In this document: positions 25,135 through 33,109 of the stretch, in pieces | How positions within the stretch are numbered: position 1 is the stretch's first letter | Layout of the letters: the number at the start of each line of letters is the position of its first letter | NCBI GenBank assembly: GCA_947259305.1 | Contig: CAMYML010000002.1 | Location: 1-47,273 of the forward strand | From: an uncultured Gammaproteobacteria bacterium | GTDB taxonomy: Bacteria; Pseudomonadota; Gammaproteobacteria; GCA-001735895 | DNA length: 47,273 bases | Direction: 5' to 3' | Position numbers and translations under genes: made by a program | The notes under the pieces: model-generated | What the model was told of the DNA's origin: nothing | Databases searched by the model: none | Seen by the model: only the letters and a program-made list of their open reading frames with translations

Positions 25135-25704
25135 GTGTCGACCATAGTTGCCGTAGTGAAAAATAGCAGCGCCTGCATTGCCGCAGACAGCCTGACCAGT
25201 TTCGGCGATACCCGGCAGGCGGCCGAATTTGTCAGCGACTACGATAAGATCATTTGCTCGGGCAATAATTATATCGGTATCGTCGGCAGCGCGGCGCATC
25301 ACCTGGTGATGCAAAACCTGTTGCATAAGCATCGGGACAAGGTTGACTTCTCGGATCGATTCCACATCTTCGAGTCGATGCGACAACTGCATCCGATACT
25401 CAAGGAGGAATATTTTCTCAACAGCAAGGATGAGGACCAAGATTCCTACGAGTCGTCCCGGGTCGATGCGTTGATCTTGAATCGCAGCGGTATCTTCGGG
25501 CTTTACTCGCTGCGTGAAGTCGATCAGTACACGCGCTTCTGGGCGGTAGGTTCGGGTGCCGAGTTTGCCCTCGGCGCGATGCGCGTGGCCTGGGATCTGC
25601 TCGACGACGCGGCGGACATCGCGCGCGCCGGAATCGAGGCCGGAGCCTGCTTCGATAACAGCAGTGCGCTGCCCATGACCAGTTACAGCCTGGCGTTAGA
25701 CTAG
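25135..25704 (+). CDS. HslV/proteasome-like Ntn-hydrolase in the riboflavin operon
   Basis: A 189-residue protein starting at the GTG at 25135 (MSTIVAVVKNSSACIAADSL), just after the ribD stop. An in-frame ATG 21 codons upstream lies inside ribD and is unlikely. The N-terminus aligns with HslV and 20S proteasome beta subunits: the strand TIVAV, then AADSLTS with the Asp at position 17 if the initiator Met is removed, a Lys in DYDKII near position 37, and AVGSGAEFALGAMRVAWD matching the GSG segment. The nucleophile would be Ser1 and not Thr1. No hslU is nearby. The stop overlaps the ribE GTG (TAGTG). A role in flavin synthesis is not indicated beyond position. Confidence 0.8.
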   Translation: MSTIVAVVKNSSACIAADSLTSFGDTRQAAEFVSDYDKIICSGNNYIGIVGSAAHHLVMQNLLHKHRDKVDFSDRFHIFESMRQLHPILKEEYFLNSKDEDQDSYESSRVDALILNRSGIFGLYSLREVDQYTRFWAVGSGAEFALGAMRVAWDLLDDAADIARAGIEAGACFDNSSALPMTSYSLALD

Positions 25705-26369
25705 TGTTCACCGGAATCATCCAGGCGCTTGGCAGCGTCGAGCAAAGCGAAGCCCGCGGTGGCGATATCCGGCTCAGGATCAACTGCGGCCATCTGGACC
25801 TGTCGCGTACGCAACTCGGTGACAGCATCGCGGTGAACGGGGTTTGCCTGACTGCCATCGAACTCGGTGACCGGTCTTTCAGCGCGGATGTTTCGCTCGA
25901 AACCATGAACAAGACCAGCCTCGACAGTCTTGCCGCTGGTAGCCCGGTCAATCTGGAAACGGCGTTGACGCTGAACGATGCTCTCGGGGGGCATCTGGTT
26001 AGTGGCCACGTCGACGGGCTGGGCACGATGCTTGAAATGCACCCCGACGCGCGCTCGATTCGTTATCGCTTCGAAGTCGAACCCGCGCTGCAGCATTACA
26101 TCGCCGCCAAGGGTTCGGTAACCGTGGATGGCACCAGCCTGACGGTAAACGGCATCGACGGCAATCGTTTCGATGTTAATATCGTGCCGCATACGCAGCA
26201 GAAAACCGTTTTCCAGTACTATCAACCAGGCTCCCGGGTTAATATCGAGGTCGATATTATTGCTCGCTATCTTGAACGTCTGTTGCAGGGCAGAGCCGAA
26301 ACAAACAGAGACAAAGACCAACAGATGCTCGAAACCCTGATAAAATCGGGATTTATCAATCATGAATAA
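25704..26369 (+). CDS. ribE: Riboflavin synthase, alpha chain
   Basis: A 221-residue enzyme that converts two 6,7-dimethyl-8-ribityllumazine molecules to riboflavin. It has two similar lumazine-binding barrels: MFTGIIQALGSV...LGDSIAVNGVCLTAIEL and LVSGHVDGLG...GSVTVDGTSLTVNGI. The start is GTG, overlapping the previous stop. Its end overlaps the ribB start by 8 bp. Confidence 0.96.
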   Translation: MFTGIIQALGSVEQSEARGGDIRLRINCGHLDLSRTQLGDSIAVNGVCLTAIELGDRSFSADVSLETMNKTSLDSLAAGSPVNLETALTLNDALGGHLVSGHVDGLGTMLEMHPDARSIRYRFEVEPALQHYIAAKGSVTVDGTSLTVNGIDGNRFDVNIVPHTQQKTVFQYYQPGSRVNIEVDIIARYLERLLQGRAETNRDKDQQMLETLIKSGFINHE

Positions 26370-27483
26370 GCCAACACAGTTCGATATGAAATTGAATTCA
26401 ACCCAGGAAATCATCGACGACATCAAGGCCGGCAAAATGGTCGTGATCATGGACGATGAAGACCGGGAAAACGAAGGCGATATCCTGATGGCCGCCGAAG
26501 CGGTGACCGCGGATCATATCAATTTCATGGCCAAGCACGGACGCGGACTGATTTGCCTGACGCTGTCGGAACAGCGCTGCAAGCAGCTGCGTCTGCCACT
26601 GATGGTGGGGGACAACCGCGCCGCAATGGAAACCAATTTCACGGTATCGATCGAAGCGGCCGAAGGGGTTACCACCGGAATTTCGGCGGCAGATCGAGCG
26701 ACCACGATTCACGCGGCGATCCAGGCCGATGCCACCCCGGACAGCATCGTGCAGCCGGGGCACATATTTCCGGTAATGGCGCGCAAGGGCGGCGTATTGT
26801 TTCGCGCCGGTCATACCGAAGCGGGTTGCGACCTGGCAAGGATTGCCGGATTCGTGCCGGCCGCCGTCATCGTCGAGATCCTCAATGACGACGGTTCCAT
26901 GGCGCGACGCAAGGATCTGGAAAAATTCGCGATGAAGCACGATTTGAAAATCGGCACCATCGAGGATTTGATCCGTTATCGAATCGAAAACGAACATTCG
27001 GTGGAACGCATTGTCGAATCGCGCTTTGCGACCGATTTCGGCGAGTTCAAGCTGTATGCCTTCGAAGACAGCATCGCGCAGGAGCTGCACCTGGCGCTGG
27101 TCAAAGGCCAGATAGATCCCGAAAAACCGATTCCGGTGCGGGTGCATGTGCAGAACACCTTAATCGATTCGCTGGCAGGCACCGAAGGGCGTGGCTGGCC
27201 GTTGCGAGATGTCATGCGAACCATCGATAGCGCCGGTGAGGGCGTTATCGTTTTTCTGCGCCAGCCGGAAACGCCCAAGGACATGGTGCACATAATCGAA
27301 TCGATGATTCAGGGGCACCGCGACGAAGATCATGGTGACGATCAGCGCACCTATGGTATCGGCGCGCAGATTCTGGCCGATCTCGGAGTGCGCAAGATGA
27401 GCCTGCTGAGTGCACCCAAGGTCTTTCATGGCCTGGCCGGCTTCGGACTCGAAGTCGTAGATTATTATTCTGATCAGGGGTAA
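26362..27483 (+). CDS. ribB: 3,4-dihydroxy-2-butanone 4-phosphate synthase with degenerate GTP cyclohydrolase II domain
   Basis: A 373-residue fusion. Residues about 12-210 form an intact RibB domain ([17 protein letters not shown], the catalytic [13 protein letters not shown] and FRAGHTEAG segments), which makes the four-carbon unit from ribulose 5-phosphate. The C-terminal half resembles GTP cyclohydrolase II ([42 protein letters not shown]) but lacks the zinc-binding Cys cluster and other catalytic residues, so it should not hydrolyse GTP. Such ribBX forms are known in proteobacteria, with GTP cyclohydrolase II (ribA) encoded elsewhere. Confidence 0.93.
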   Translation: MNKPTQFDMKLNSTQEIIDDIKAGKMVVIMDDEDRENEGDILMAAEAVTADHINFMAKHGRGLICLTLSEQRCKQLRLPLMVGDNRAAMETNFTVSIEAAEGVTTGISAADRATTIHAAIQADATPDSIVQPGHIFPVMARKGGVLFRAGHTEAGCDLARIAGFVPAAVIVEILNDDGSMARRKDLEKFAMKHDLKIGTIEDLIRYRIENEHSVERIVESRFATDFGEFKLYAFEDSIAQELHLALVKGQIDPEKPIPVRVHVQNTLIDSLAGTEGRGWPLRDVMRTIDSAGEGVIVFLRQPETPKDMVHIIESMIQGHRDEDHGDDQRTYGIGAQILADLGVRKMSLLSAPKVFHGLAGFGLEVVDYYSDQG

Positions 27484-27487
27484 CAAA

Positions 27488-27961
27488 ATGACAGATGCCA
27501 TCAAAATCGACGGTGACCTGACGGTCAACAAGGCGAAAATCGCGATCGTCGTCGGGCGTTTCAACGGCTTTATCGTCGAAAGCCTGCTGAGCGCGGCGCT
27601 GGATACCCTGCAACGTGCGGGCATCGATGCCAGGGATATCACCGTGAGCCATGTGCCCGGGGCGCTCGAAATTCCGCTGGTGGTGCAAAAGTATGCCGCC
27701 GCCGGCAAGCATGACGCGGTTATCGCGCTGGGCGCGGTGATTCGCGGCTCGACCCCGCATTTCGATATCGTCGCCGGAGAAAGCGCCAAGGCGCTGTCGT
27801 CGCTGGCCCTGTCCCATTCGCTGCCGGTGGTGAACGCAATACTCACCACCGATACCATCGAGCAGGCGATCGAACGCGCCGGCACCAAGGCGGGCAACAA
27901 GGGCGCCGATGCCGCCATGAGCGCGATGGAAATGATCAGCCTGTTGCGCAAGATCAAGTAA
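27488..27961 (+). CDS. ribH: 6,7-dimethyl-8-ribityllumazine synthase
   Basis: A 157-residue enzyme that joins the ribityl pyrimidine and the four-carbon unit. Family segments are [49 protein letters not shown] with the catalytic His region, and the C-terminal [17 protein letters not shown]. Spacing to ribB is 4 bp, and nusB follows. Confidence 0.97.
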   Translation: MTDAIKIDGDLTVNKAKIAIVVGRFNGFIVESLLSAALDTLQRAGIDARDITVSHVPGALEIPLVVQKYAAAGKHDAVIALGAVIRGSTPHFDIVAGESAKALSSLALSHSLPVVNAILTTDTIEQAIERAGTKAGNKGADAAMSAMEMISLLRKIK

Positions 27962-27976
27962 TCCGACGATTCCATC

Positions 27977-28417
27977 GTGATTGACAAGGCACGGTTTATC
28001 AAGAAACGCAAGCATGCCCGCGACAAGGCATTGCAGGCGCTCTACCAGTGGCAGCTATCGGGTGAAGACCTCGACTGGATAAGAGACCATTACCTGCAGG
28101 AGCAGGGGGTCGCCTCGGGGGACGAAGAATATTTTCTCGAATTGCTCTACCAGATACCGCCCCGCGCCGACGCCCTTGACGCGCGTTATCGTAAGTATGT
28201 CACCAATTTCGAGGACCACCTGGATCCTATCGAAACCAATATTTTGCGCATTGCGACCCACGAGCTGGAAAATCATCCCGAAATTCCTTACAGGGTCGTA
28301 ATCAACGAAGCAGTCAATCTCGCCAAAACCTATGGCGCTGATGATAGCCACAAGTTCGTCAACGGGGTACTCGATCCACTGTGTCATGAGTTGCGCGAAA
28401 CCGAAACGGCCAGGTAG
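27977..28417 (+). CDS. nusB: Transcription antitermination factor NusB
   Basis: A 146-residue, all-helical protein that binds boxA RNA with NusE during rRNA antitermination. Conserved parts are the N-terminal RKHARDKALQALYQWQLSG, the middle DPIETNILRIATHEL and the C-terminal YRVVINEAVNLAKTYGADD...FVNGVLD. The start codon is GTG. It follows ribH as in many gammaproteobacteria. Confidence 0.96.
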   Translation: MIDKARFIKKRKHARDKALQALYQWQLSGEDLDWIRDHYLQEQGVASGDEEYFLELLYQIPPRADALDARYRKYVTNFEDHLDPIETNILRIATHELENHPEIPYRVVINEAVNLAKTYGADDSHKFVNGVLDPLCHELRETETAR

Positions 28418-28437
28418 TCGGCGCGCCGGAGACAGCG

Positions 28438-29391
28438 ATGGCGAACGAATTTGCGATCATCGAGCAGTATTTTACGCGCATCGGCAAAACCGCGGACAGC
28501 ACGATCCTCGGGATTGGCGATGATGCCGCGGTAGTCGAAGTGCCGGCCGGCCAGCAATTGGTGGTCAGCATGGATACCCTGATCGAAGGCACTCATTTCC
28601 CGCAAAATACCAGCCCCGTCGATATTGCCTACAAGTCGTTGGCGGTAAACCTCAGCGACCTGGCAGCGATGGGCGCGAGCCCCGCCTGGTTCTTGCTGTC
28701 GCTAAGCCTCGAGGACAATGACCCGAAGTGGTTGTCGCAGTTTGCCGATAGCTTGAATCAGACCGCAAGTACTTTCGGCTTACAGTTAATCGGTGGCGAC
28801 ACCTGTCACGGTAAGCTGGCCATCAGCATCCAGATCGCGGGCCACGTGCCCAGGGGGCAATATGTGGAACGCCGGGGTGCGGTCGTGGGCGATATCATTC
28901 TGGTTTCGGGCGAGCTCGGCAATGCAGCGTTGGGGCTGGCGCATAAAAGTGGAAAAGTGGAGCTTGAGCCGGTACTGCAGAAAAAATGTGAATTGGCGCT
29001 GAATCGACCGCAACCGCGACTCGAGCTGACCCCCTTCCTGCGCGAGTTCGCCAGTTCGGCGATCGATATTTCCGACGGTCTGGTCGGTGATCTCAAACAT
29101 ATACTCGACGCCAGCGACTGCGGCGCCAGTCTCGCACGTGCAGCGCTGCCGGTGGATGCATGGATCGAACAGCATGACGCCTATGAGTATGCGCTCGATG
29201 CCGGCGACGACTACGAAATATGCTGCACGCTGCCGGCCCGTTTCCGCGGTGAAGTCGATAACTGGAATCACGCACATCCGCAATGCCGCCTGACGCCCGT
29301 CGGCGAAATAACGCAAGCCGGATACCATCTGCGCGACGCTGAGCGTTTGATCGACTTGAGCAGGCGGCAAGGGTTCCGGCACTTTGACTAG
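28438..29391 (+). CDS. thiL: Thiamine-monophosphate kinase
   Basis: A 317-residue kinase that makes thiamine diphosphate from thiamine phosphate. Family segments include an N-terminal FAIIEQYFTRI, GIGDDAAVV, VSMDTLIEGTHF, the LAVNLSDLAAMGA and GGDTCHG nucleotide/metal regions, and AIDISDGLVGDLKHIL. The length is normal. The stop overlaps the pgpA start region. Confidence 0.96.
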   Translation: MANEFAIIEQYFTRIGKTADSTILGIGDDAAVVEVPAGQQLVVSMDTLIEGTHFPQNTSPVDIAYKSLAVNLSDLAAMGASPAWFLLSLSLEDNDPKWLSQFADSLNQTASTFGLQLIGGDTCHGKLAISIQIAGHVPRGQYVERRGAVVGDIILVSGELGNAALGLAHKSGKVELEPVLQKKCELALNRPQPRLELTPFLREFASSAIDISDGLVGDLKHILDASDCGASLARAALPVDAWIEQHDAYEYALDAGDDYEICCTLPARFRGEVDNWNHAHPQCRLTPVGEITQAGYHLRDAERLIDLSRRQGFRHFD

Positions 29392-29860
29392 GATTCCACC
29401 CAGGTTGTTGCGCAACCCGCGGCACTTACTGTCGCTGGGTTTCGGCTCCGGTCTCGCACCGGTCGCGCCGGGGACCTTTGGTACCCTGGTTGCAGTTCCG
29501 CTTTACCTGCTGCTGGCGCAGTTAAGCCTGCCCTGGTACCTGCTGGTCGTGGCCATCGCGTTTGGAGTTGGTGTTTATCTCTGCCAGTACACCAGCGATG
29601 CGCTCGGGGTGCATGACCACGGCGGTATCGTCTGGGATGAATTCGTCGGTTACTGGATTACGATGATTGCGGTGCCGCTGGCCTGGCAATGGATTCTGCT
29701 CGGATTTGTGCTATTTAGAGTGTTCGATATTGTCAAACCCTGGCCGGTCAAAGTTGCGGATGTGAAGATGAAAGGTGGTTTTGGAATCATGCTGGACGAC
29801 GTTCTGGCGGGGCTGTATGCCCTGGCCTGTATGCATCTGGCCCTGCAGTTGGTGCACTAG
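29384..29860 (+). CDS. pgpA: Phosphatidylglycerophosphatase A
   Basis: A 158-residue membrane enzyme that dephosphorylates phosphatidylglycerol phosphate. Signature segments are GFGSGLAPVAPGTFGTL, HDHGGIVWDEFVGYW and DIVKPWPVK, with several membrane helices. The start is a TTG at 29384 that overlaps the thiL stop; no ATG lies at a suitable place. It ends directly at the next start. Confidence 0.95.
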   Translation: MTRIPPRLLRNPRHLLSLGFGSGLAPVAPGTFGTLVAVPLYLLLAQLSLPWYLLVVAIAFGVGVYLCQYTSDALGVHDHGGIVWDEFVGYWITMIAVPLAWQWILLGFVLFRVFDIVKPWPVKVADVKMKGGFGIMLDDVLAGLYALACMHLALQLVH

Positions 29861-30517
29861 ATGCGGAAGATGCGGACCTTTCTTCCTGGCCTGTCGGCAA
29901 TACTGTTGTGCCTGTTGCTGGGAATTGCGATTGCCGACGAGGTCAAGGTCAAGGTAATCGCGTTGTTCGCCAACAAGGCGCTGCTGCAGGTTGGCAACCA
30001 GCAGAAAATTGTTATAAAGGGTGAAACCTTCGAAGGCGTGCTGCTGCAGTCGGCATCGGGTCGCGGCGCCGTGGTCATCGTCAACGGTGAAGAGATGAAG
30101 CTGGGCCTGAATCAGTCGATTGCCGGAAACTTCAAGAAGCCGAAGCGCGCTAATCTCAAAATCTACCCGGATTCGGGCGGCATGTATTTCGTCGATGGCG
30201 AGATTAACGGCCAGAGAACCCGTTTCCTGGTTGACACCGGCGCGACCTTCGTGACCCTGAGTGGCAGCAAGGCCAAATCCCTTAATATCGATTTTCGTAA
30301 AGGCATTTCCGAGACCGTGCAAACCGCGGCGTCGATGGTGCCGGCGTGGATCGTGAAGCTCGACTCGGTCACCGTCGGCGGTATTCGGGTGAGCAATGTC
30401 GATGCCACCGTGATCGCCGGCAGCCAGCCAGCCGAGGTGCTACTCGGCAACTCTTTTTTACAGCATACCCAGATGCAGAAAGCCGGCGCGGTGCTGGAAT
30501 TGAAGAAACGTTTCTAA
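29861..30517 (+). CDS. Retropepsin-like aspartic protease (clan AA)
   Basis: A 218-residue exported protein with an N-terminal signal or membrane anchor (LPGLSAILLCLLLGIAIA). A beta-rich middle leads to a single retropepsin domain at about residues 105-218, with the catalytic LVDTGATFV (Asp125), the flap region and the C-terminal EVLLGNSFL hydrophobic motif, as in the TIGR02281 family. One copy per chain means it would act as a dimer, probably in the periplasm. The substrate is unknown. It follows the pgpA stop with no gap and probably closes the rib-pgpA operon. Confidence 0.88.
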   Translation: MRKMRTFLPGLSAILLCLLLGIAIADEVKVKVIALFANKALLQVGNQQKIVIKGETFEGVLLQSASGRGAVVIVNGEEMKLGLNQSIAGNFKKPKRANLKIYPDSGGMYFVDGEINGQRTRFLVDTGATFVTLSGSKAKSLNIDFRKGISETVQTAASMVPAWIVKLDSVTVGGIRVSNVDATVIAGSQPAEVLLGNSFLQHTQMQKAGAVLELKKRF

Positions 30518-30535
30518 GACGAAAAATAGTCGGAC

Positions 30536-30564
30536 TTGACGGCCAATATTCCGTTAAAATACGG
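30536..30564 (+). promoter_or_regulatory. Possible sigma-70 promoter for gltX
   Basis: TTGACG at 30536-30541 is a strong -35, and the -10 region (around 30558-30564, AATACG or ATACGG) is weak, at 16-17 bp spacing. It falls in the only gap (73 bp) before gltX. Confidence 0.35.
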
Positions 30565-30590
30565 CGCTTCTAAACGCTAGTTCCAAGTTA

Positions 30591-32000
30591 ATGATAAAAA
30601 CTCGTTTTGCCCCGAGCCCAACCGGCGTGCTCCACGTCGGCGGCGCCAGAACGGCGCTGTTTTGCTGGCTGTATACCAAAAAAATGCACGGCAAGTTCGT
30701 CCTGCGCATCGAAGATACCGATCTCGAAAGATCGACGCCGGAATCGGTCCAGGCGATTCTGGATGGCATGGCCTGGCTGGGCCTCGACTACGACGAGGGA
30801 CCCTTCTACCAGACCCAGCGTTTCGAGCGTTATCACGACATCATCGATCAGCTGATCGCGCAGGGCGACGCCTACTATTGCGAGTGCTCGAAGCAGCGCC
30901 TGGATACGCTGCGCGAACGGCAGATGGCGGCAAAACAGAAACCTCGCTACGACGGCTGTTGTCGGGATCTGGGGCTACGGCCCGATTCCGCGAAGCCGAT
31001 GGTGGTGCGCTTCAGGAATCCGCAGGCCGGCGTCGTCAGTTTTAACGATCACGTCAAAGGACCCATCGCCGTCAATAATGCCGAGCTCGACGATCTGATT
31101 ATCAAGCGCAGCGACGGCAGCCCAACCTATAATCTTTCGGTCGTGGTTGACGACATGGATATGGATATTACCCACGTCCTGCGCGGTGATGATCACGTTA
31201 ACAACACGCCGCGACAGATAAACATCCTGCGTGCGTTAAAGGTCCCGATCCCCGAGTACGCGCATGTGCCGATGATTCTTGGCGACGATGGCAAGCGCCT
31301 GTCGAAACGCCACGGCGCTGTCGGCGTAATGGAGTATTTTGATGCCGGTTATCTGCCGCAGGCTTTGCTGAATTACCTGGTGCGGCTGGGCTGGTCTCAT
31401 GGCGACCAGGAACTCTTCACGCTGCCGGAAATGATCGACAATTTTTCGCTGGATGCGCTGAACCGATCACCGTCTTCCTTCAACACCGAGAAACTCAACT
31501 GGGTCAATCAGCAATACCTGATGAGTCTGCCATTGACTGACGTCGTCACGCTGGTCAGGCAGCGGCTGGATCGCCTCGAAATCGATTACGATCAAAACCG
31601 CGATCTGGCGACCGTCGTAGATTTGTACCGTCAACGCGTGGCTACCGTAAACGAACTGGTCGATAGTATCGGCTATTGTTTCCAGGAATTTGAAAACTAC
31701 GACGAGAAAGCCGCCAGTAAGGTGTTGCAAGCGTCGGCACTCGAACCATTGCGTCGCGCGCAGGCCCTGCTAGCGGCACTGGAAAGCTGGGATGCGGTGT
31801 CGATACATGGCGTTATCGAAACGATTACCGAGGAGCTCGAAGTCGGCATGGGCAAGGTCGGGCAACCGCTCAGGGTAGCGGTTACCGGGGGCTCGTTTTC
31901 GCCGCCGATCGATCAAACCATCGAACTGCTCGGCAAGCAGCGCAGTATCGCCCGAATTCAACGCGCGATCGATCATATTTCAACAAATAGCGCATCGTGA
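30591..32000 (+). CDS. gltX: Glutamyl-tRNA synthetase
   Basis: A 469-residue class I synthetase that charges tRNA-Glu. The HIGH-type motif is FAPSPTGVLHVGGART near the N-terminus, and the KMSKS-type motif is GKRLSKRHGAVG. A Cys-rich zinc-type segment (YYCECSKQRL, then RYDGCC) is present, as in many bacterial forms. The anticodon-binding helical domain occupies the C-terminal third. The length is normal. Downstream is a 146-bp gap with no visible tRNA gene. Confidence 0.96.
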   Translation: MIKTRFAPSPTGVLHVGGARTALFCWLYTKKMHGKFVLRIEDTDLERSTPESVQAILDGMAWLGLDYDEGPFYQTQRFERYHDIIDQLIAQGDAYYCECSKQRLDTLRERQMAAKQKPRYDGCCRDLGLRPDSAKPMVVRFRNPQAGVVSFNDHVKGPIAVNNAELDDLIIKRSDGSPTYNLSVVVDDMDMDITHVLRGDDHVNNTPRQINILRALKVPIPEYAHVPMILGDDGKRLSKRHGAVGVMEYFDAGYLPQALLNYLVRLGWSHGDQELFTLPEMIDNFSLDALNRSPSSFNTEKLNWVNQQYLMSLPLTDVVTLVRQRLDRLEIDYDQNRDLATVVDLYRQRVATVNELVDSIGYCFQEFENYDEKAASKVLQASALEPLRRAQALLAALESWDAVSIHGVIETITEELEVGMGKVGQPLRVAVTGGSFSPPIDQTIELLGKQRSIARIQRAIDHISTNSAS

Positions 32001-32146
32001 TTCTTTATATTATTCAGTAACATGCTATATAAACTTAAGGAAGAGCTGGATCAGTCATGCTAGACTCGGCCCCCGATCGGAAGAGGCTTTCAGCAAGGAT
32101 CGAAGAGAAAATGGCCCTAATGAAAGAATGGTTTACACCCTAGAAA

Positions 32147-33070
32147 ATGAGGGAAAGTAATTTGGTGTCGCGAGAAACCATCAATTGCGTGGTTATGTTT
32201 GCCGATGTGGCTGGCAGCACGGCCATGTACGAAAACATGGGCGACGATTTGGCCAGGGAACGCATCTCCAAGGCGCTGAACGCGCTGATTTCGATTACCC
32301 GGCGCCACAACGGCAACCTGGTCAAGACCATCGGCGACGAAATCCTGGTCTACTTTAACGATATCGATATGGCGGTATACGCGGCCAAGGCCATCCAGGA
32401 AGCGATGGAGGACGATCGTTCACCCGAAACCATCGGGGTGTCGATCAGGATCGGGATGCAATACGGCAGCGCCATCCTCGAGAGCGACGATATTTTCGGT
32501 GACACGGTCAATGTCGCGGCGCGCGTCGCCAGCATGGCAAAGGCACGGCAGATTCTTTGTACCCAGGAAATCGCGTTTCTGGTCAAGAATGCAGACCTGT
32601 CAAACAACATGCGCCCCTACGATCGATTGCGTGTCAAGGGACGCAACGAGCAGCTCGACGTTTACCTGTTTGCATGGGAGCAGGAAGGCGATATCACCAA
32701 TATGGCGACTGCCAGCAGCTTCACCAATCCGGCGCGTTACGAACAGGCCAAGAAGCTTACCCTCAAGTACGAAGACAAGCTCTACGAAATCTCAAATGAA
32801 ACGACTTCCTATATCCTCGGCCGCGGTAAGGATTGCGAGTTGATTATCCATGGTGATCTGATTTCCCGTTACCATTCCAGGATCGAGCATCGGCGCGGCA
32901 AGTTCATTATTACCGATCAGAGCACAAACGGCACGTTTGTGCGCACCACGGAAGGGCAGGATGTTTTCCTGCGTCGCGAAGAGTTCACGCTGTTCGGCTC
33001 GGGACACATCAGCCTGGGTAAAAAAGTCGATCTGAACGACGAAAATGTAATTCGTTTCGTTTGCGAATAA
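32147..33070 (+). CDS. Class III adenylate/guanylate cyclase fused to an FHA domain
   Basis: A 307-residue soluble protein. Residues about 10-175 form a class III cyclase domain with metal-binding Asp20 (VVMFADVAGS) and Asp64 (KTIGDEIL), the purine-contact Lys60, Asp119-Thr120, and the transition-state residues Asn122 and Arg126 (DTVNVAARV), so it looks active. Residues about 215-300 are an FHA domain with GR at 225-226, S240-R241-H243 and N261-G262, which should bind phosphothreonine. The product (cAMP or cGMP) cannot be fixed from the sequence. The FHA domain links it to Thr phosphorylation, and a kinase/phosphatase pair is encoded at 16106-18878. Confidence 0.92.
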   Translation: MRESNLVSRETINCVVMFADVAGSTAMYENMGDDLARERISKALNALISITRRHNGNLVKTIGDEILVYFNDIDMAVYAAKAIQEAMEDDRSPETIGVSIRIGMQYGSAILESDDIFGDTVNVAARVASMAKARQILCTQEIAFLVKNADLSNNMRPYDRLRVKGRNEQLDVYLFAWEQEGDITNMATASSFTNPARYEQAKKLTLKYEDKLYEISNETTSYILGRGKDCELIIHGDLISRYHSRIEHRRGKFIITDQSTNGTFVRTTEGQDVFLRREEFTLFGSGHISLGKKVDLNDENVIRFVCE

Positions 33071-33109
33071 CGCGATATAATCTCCGCGATTATCCGTTGG
33101 AGATACACG

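Noticed and set aside
32001-32146. tRNA gene downstream of gltX
   Set aside because: No cloverleaf or T-loop consensus could be found; the region is AT-rich with only a 10-codon frame.
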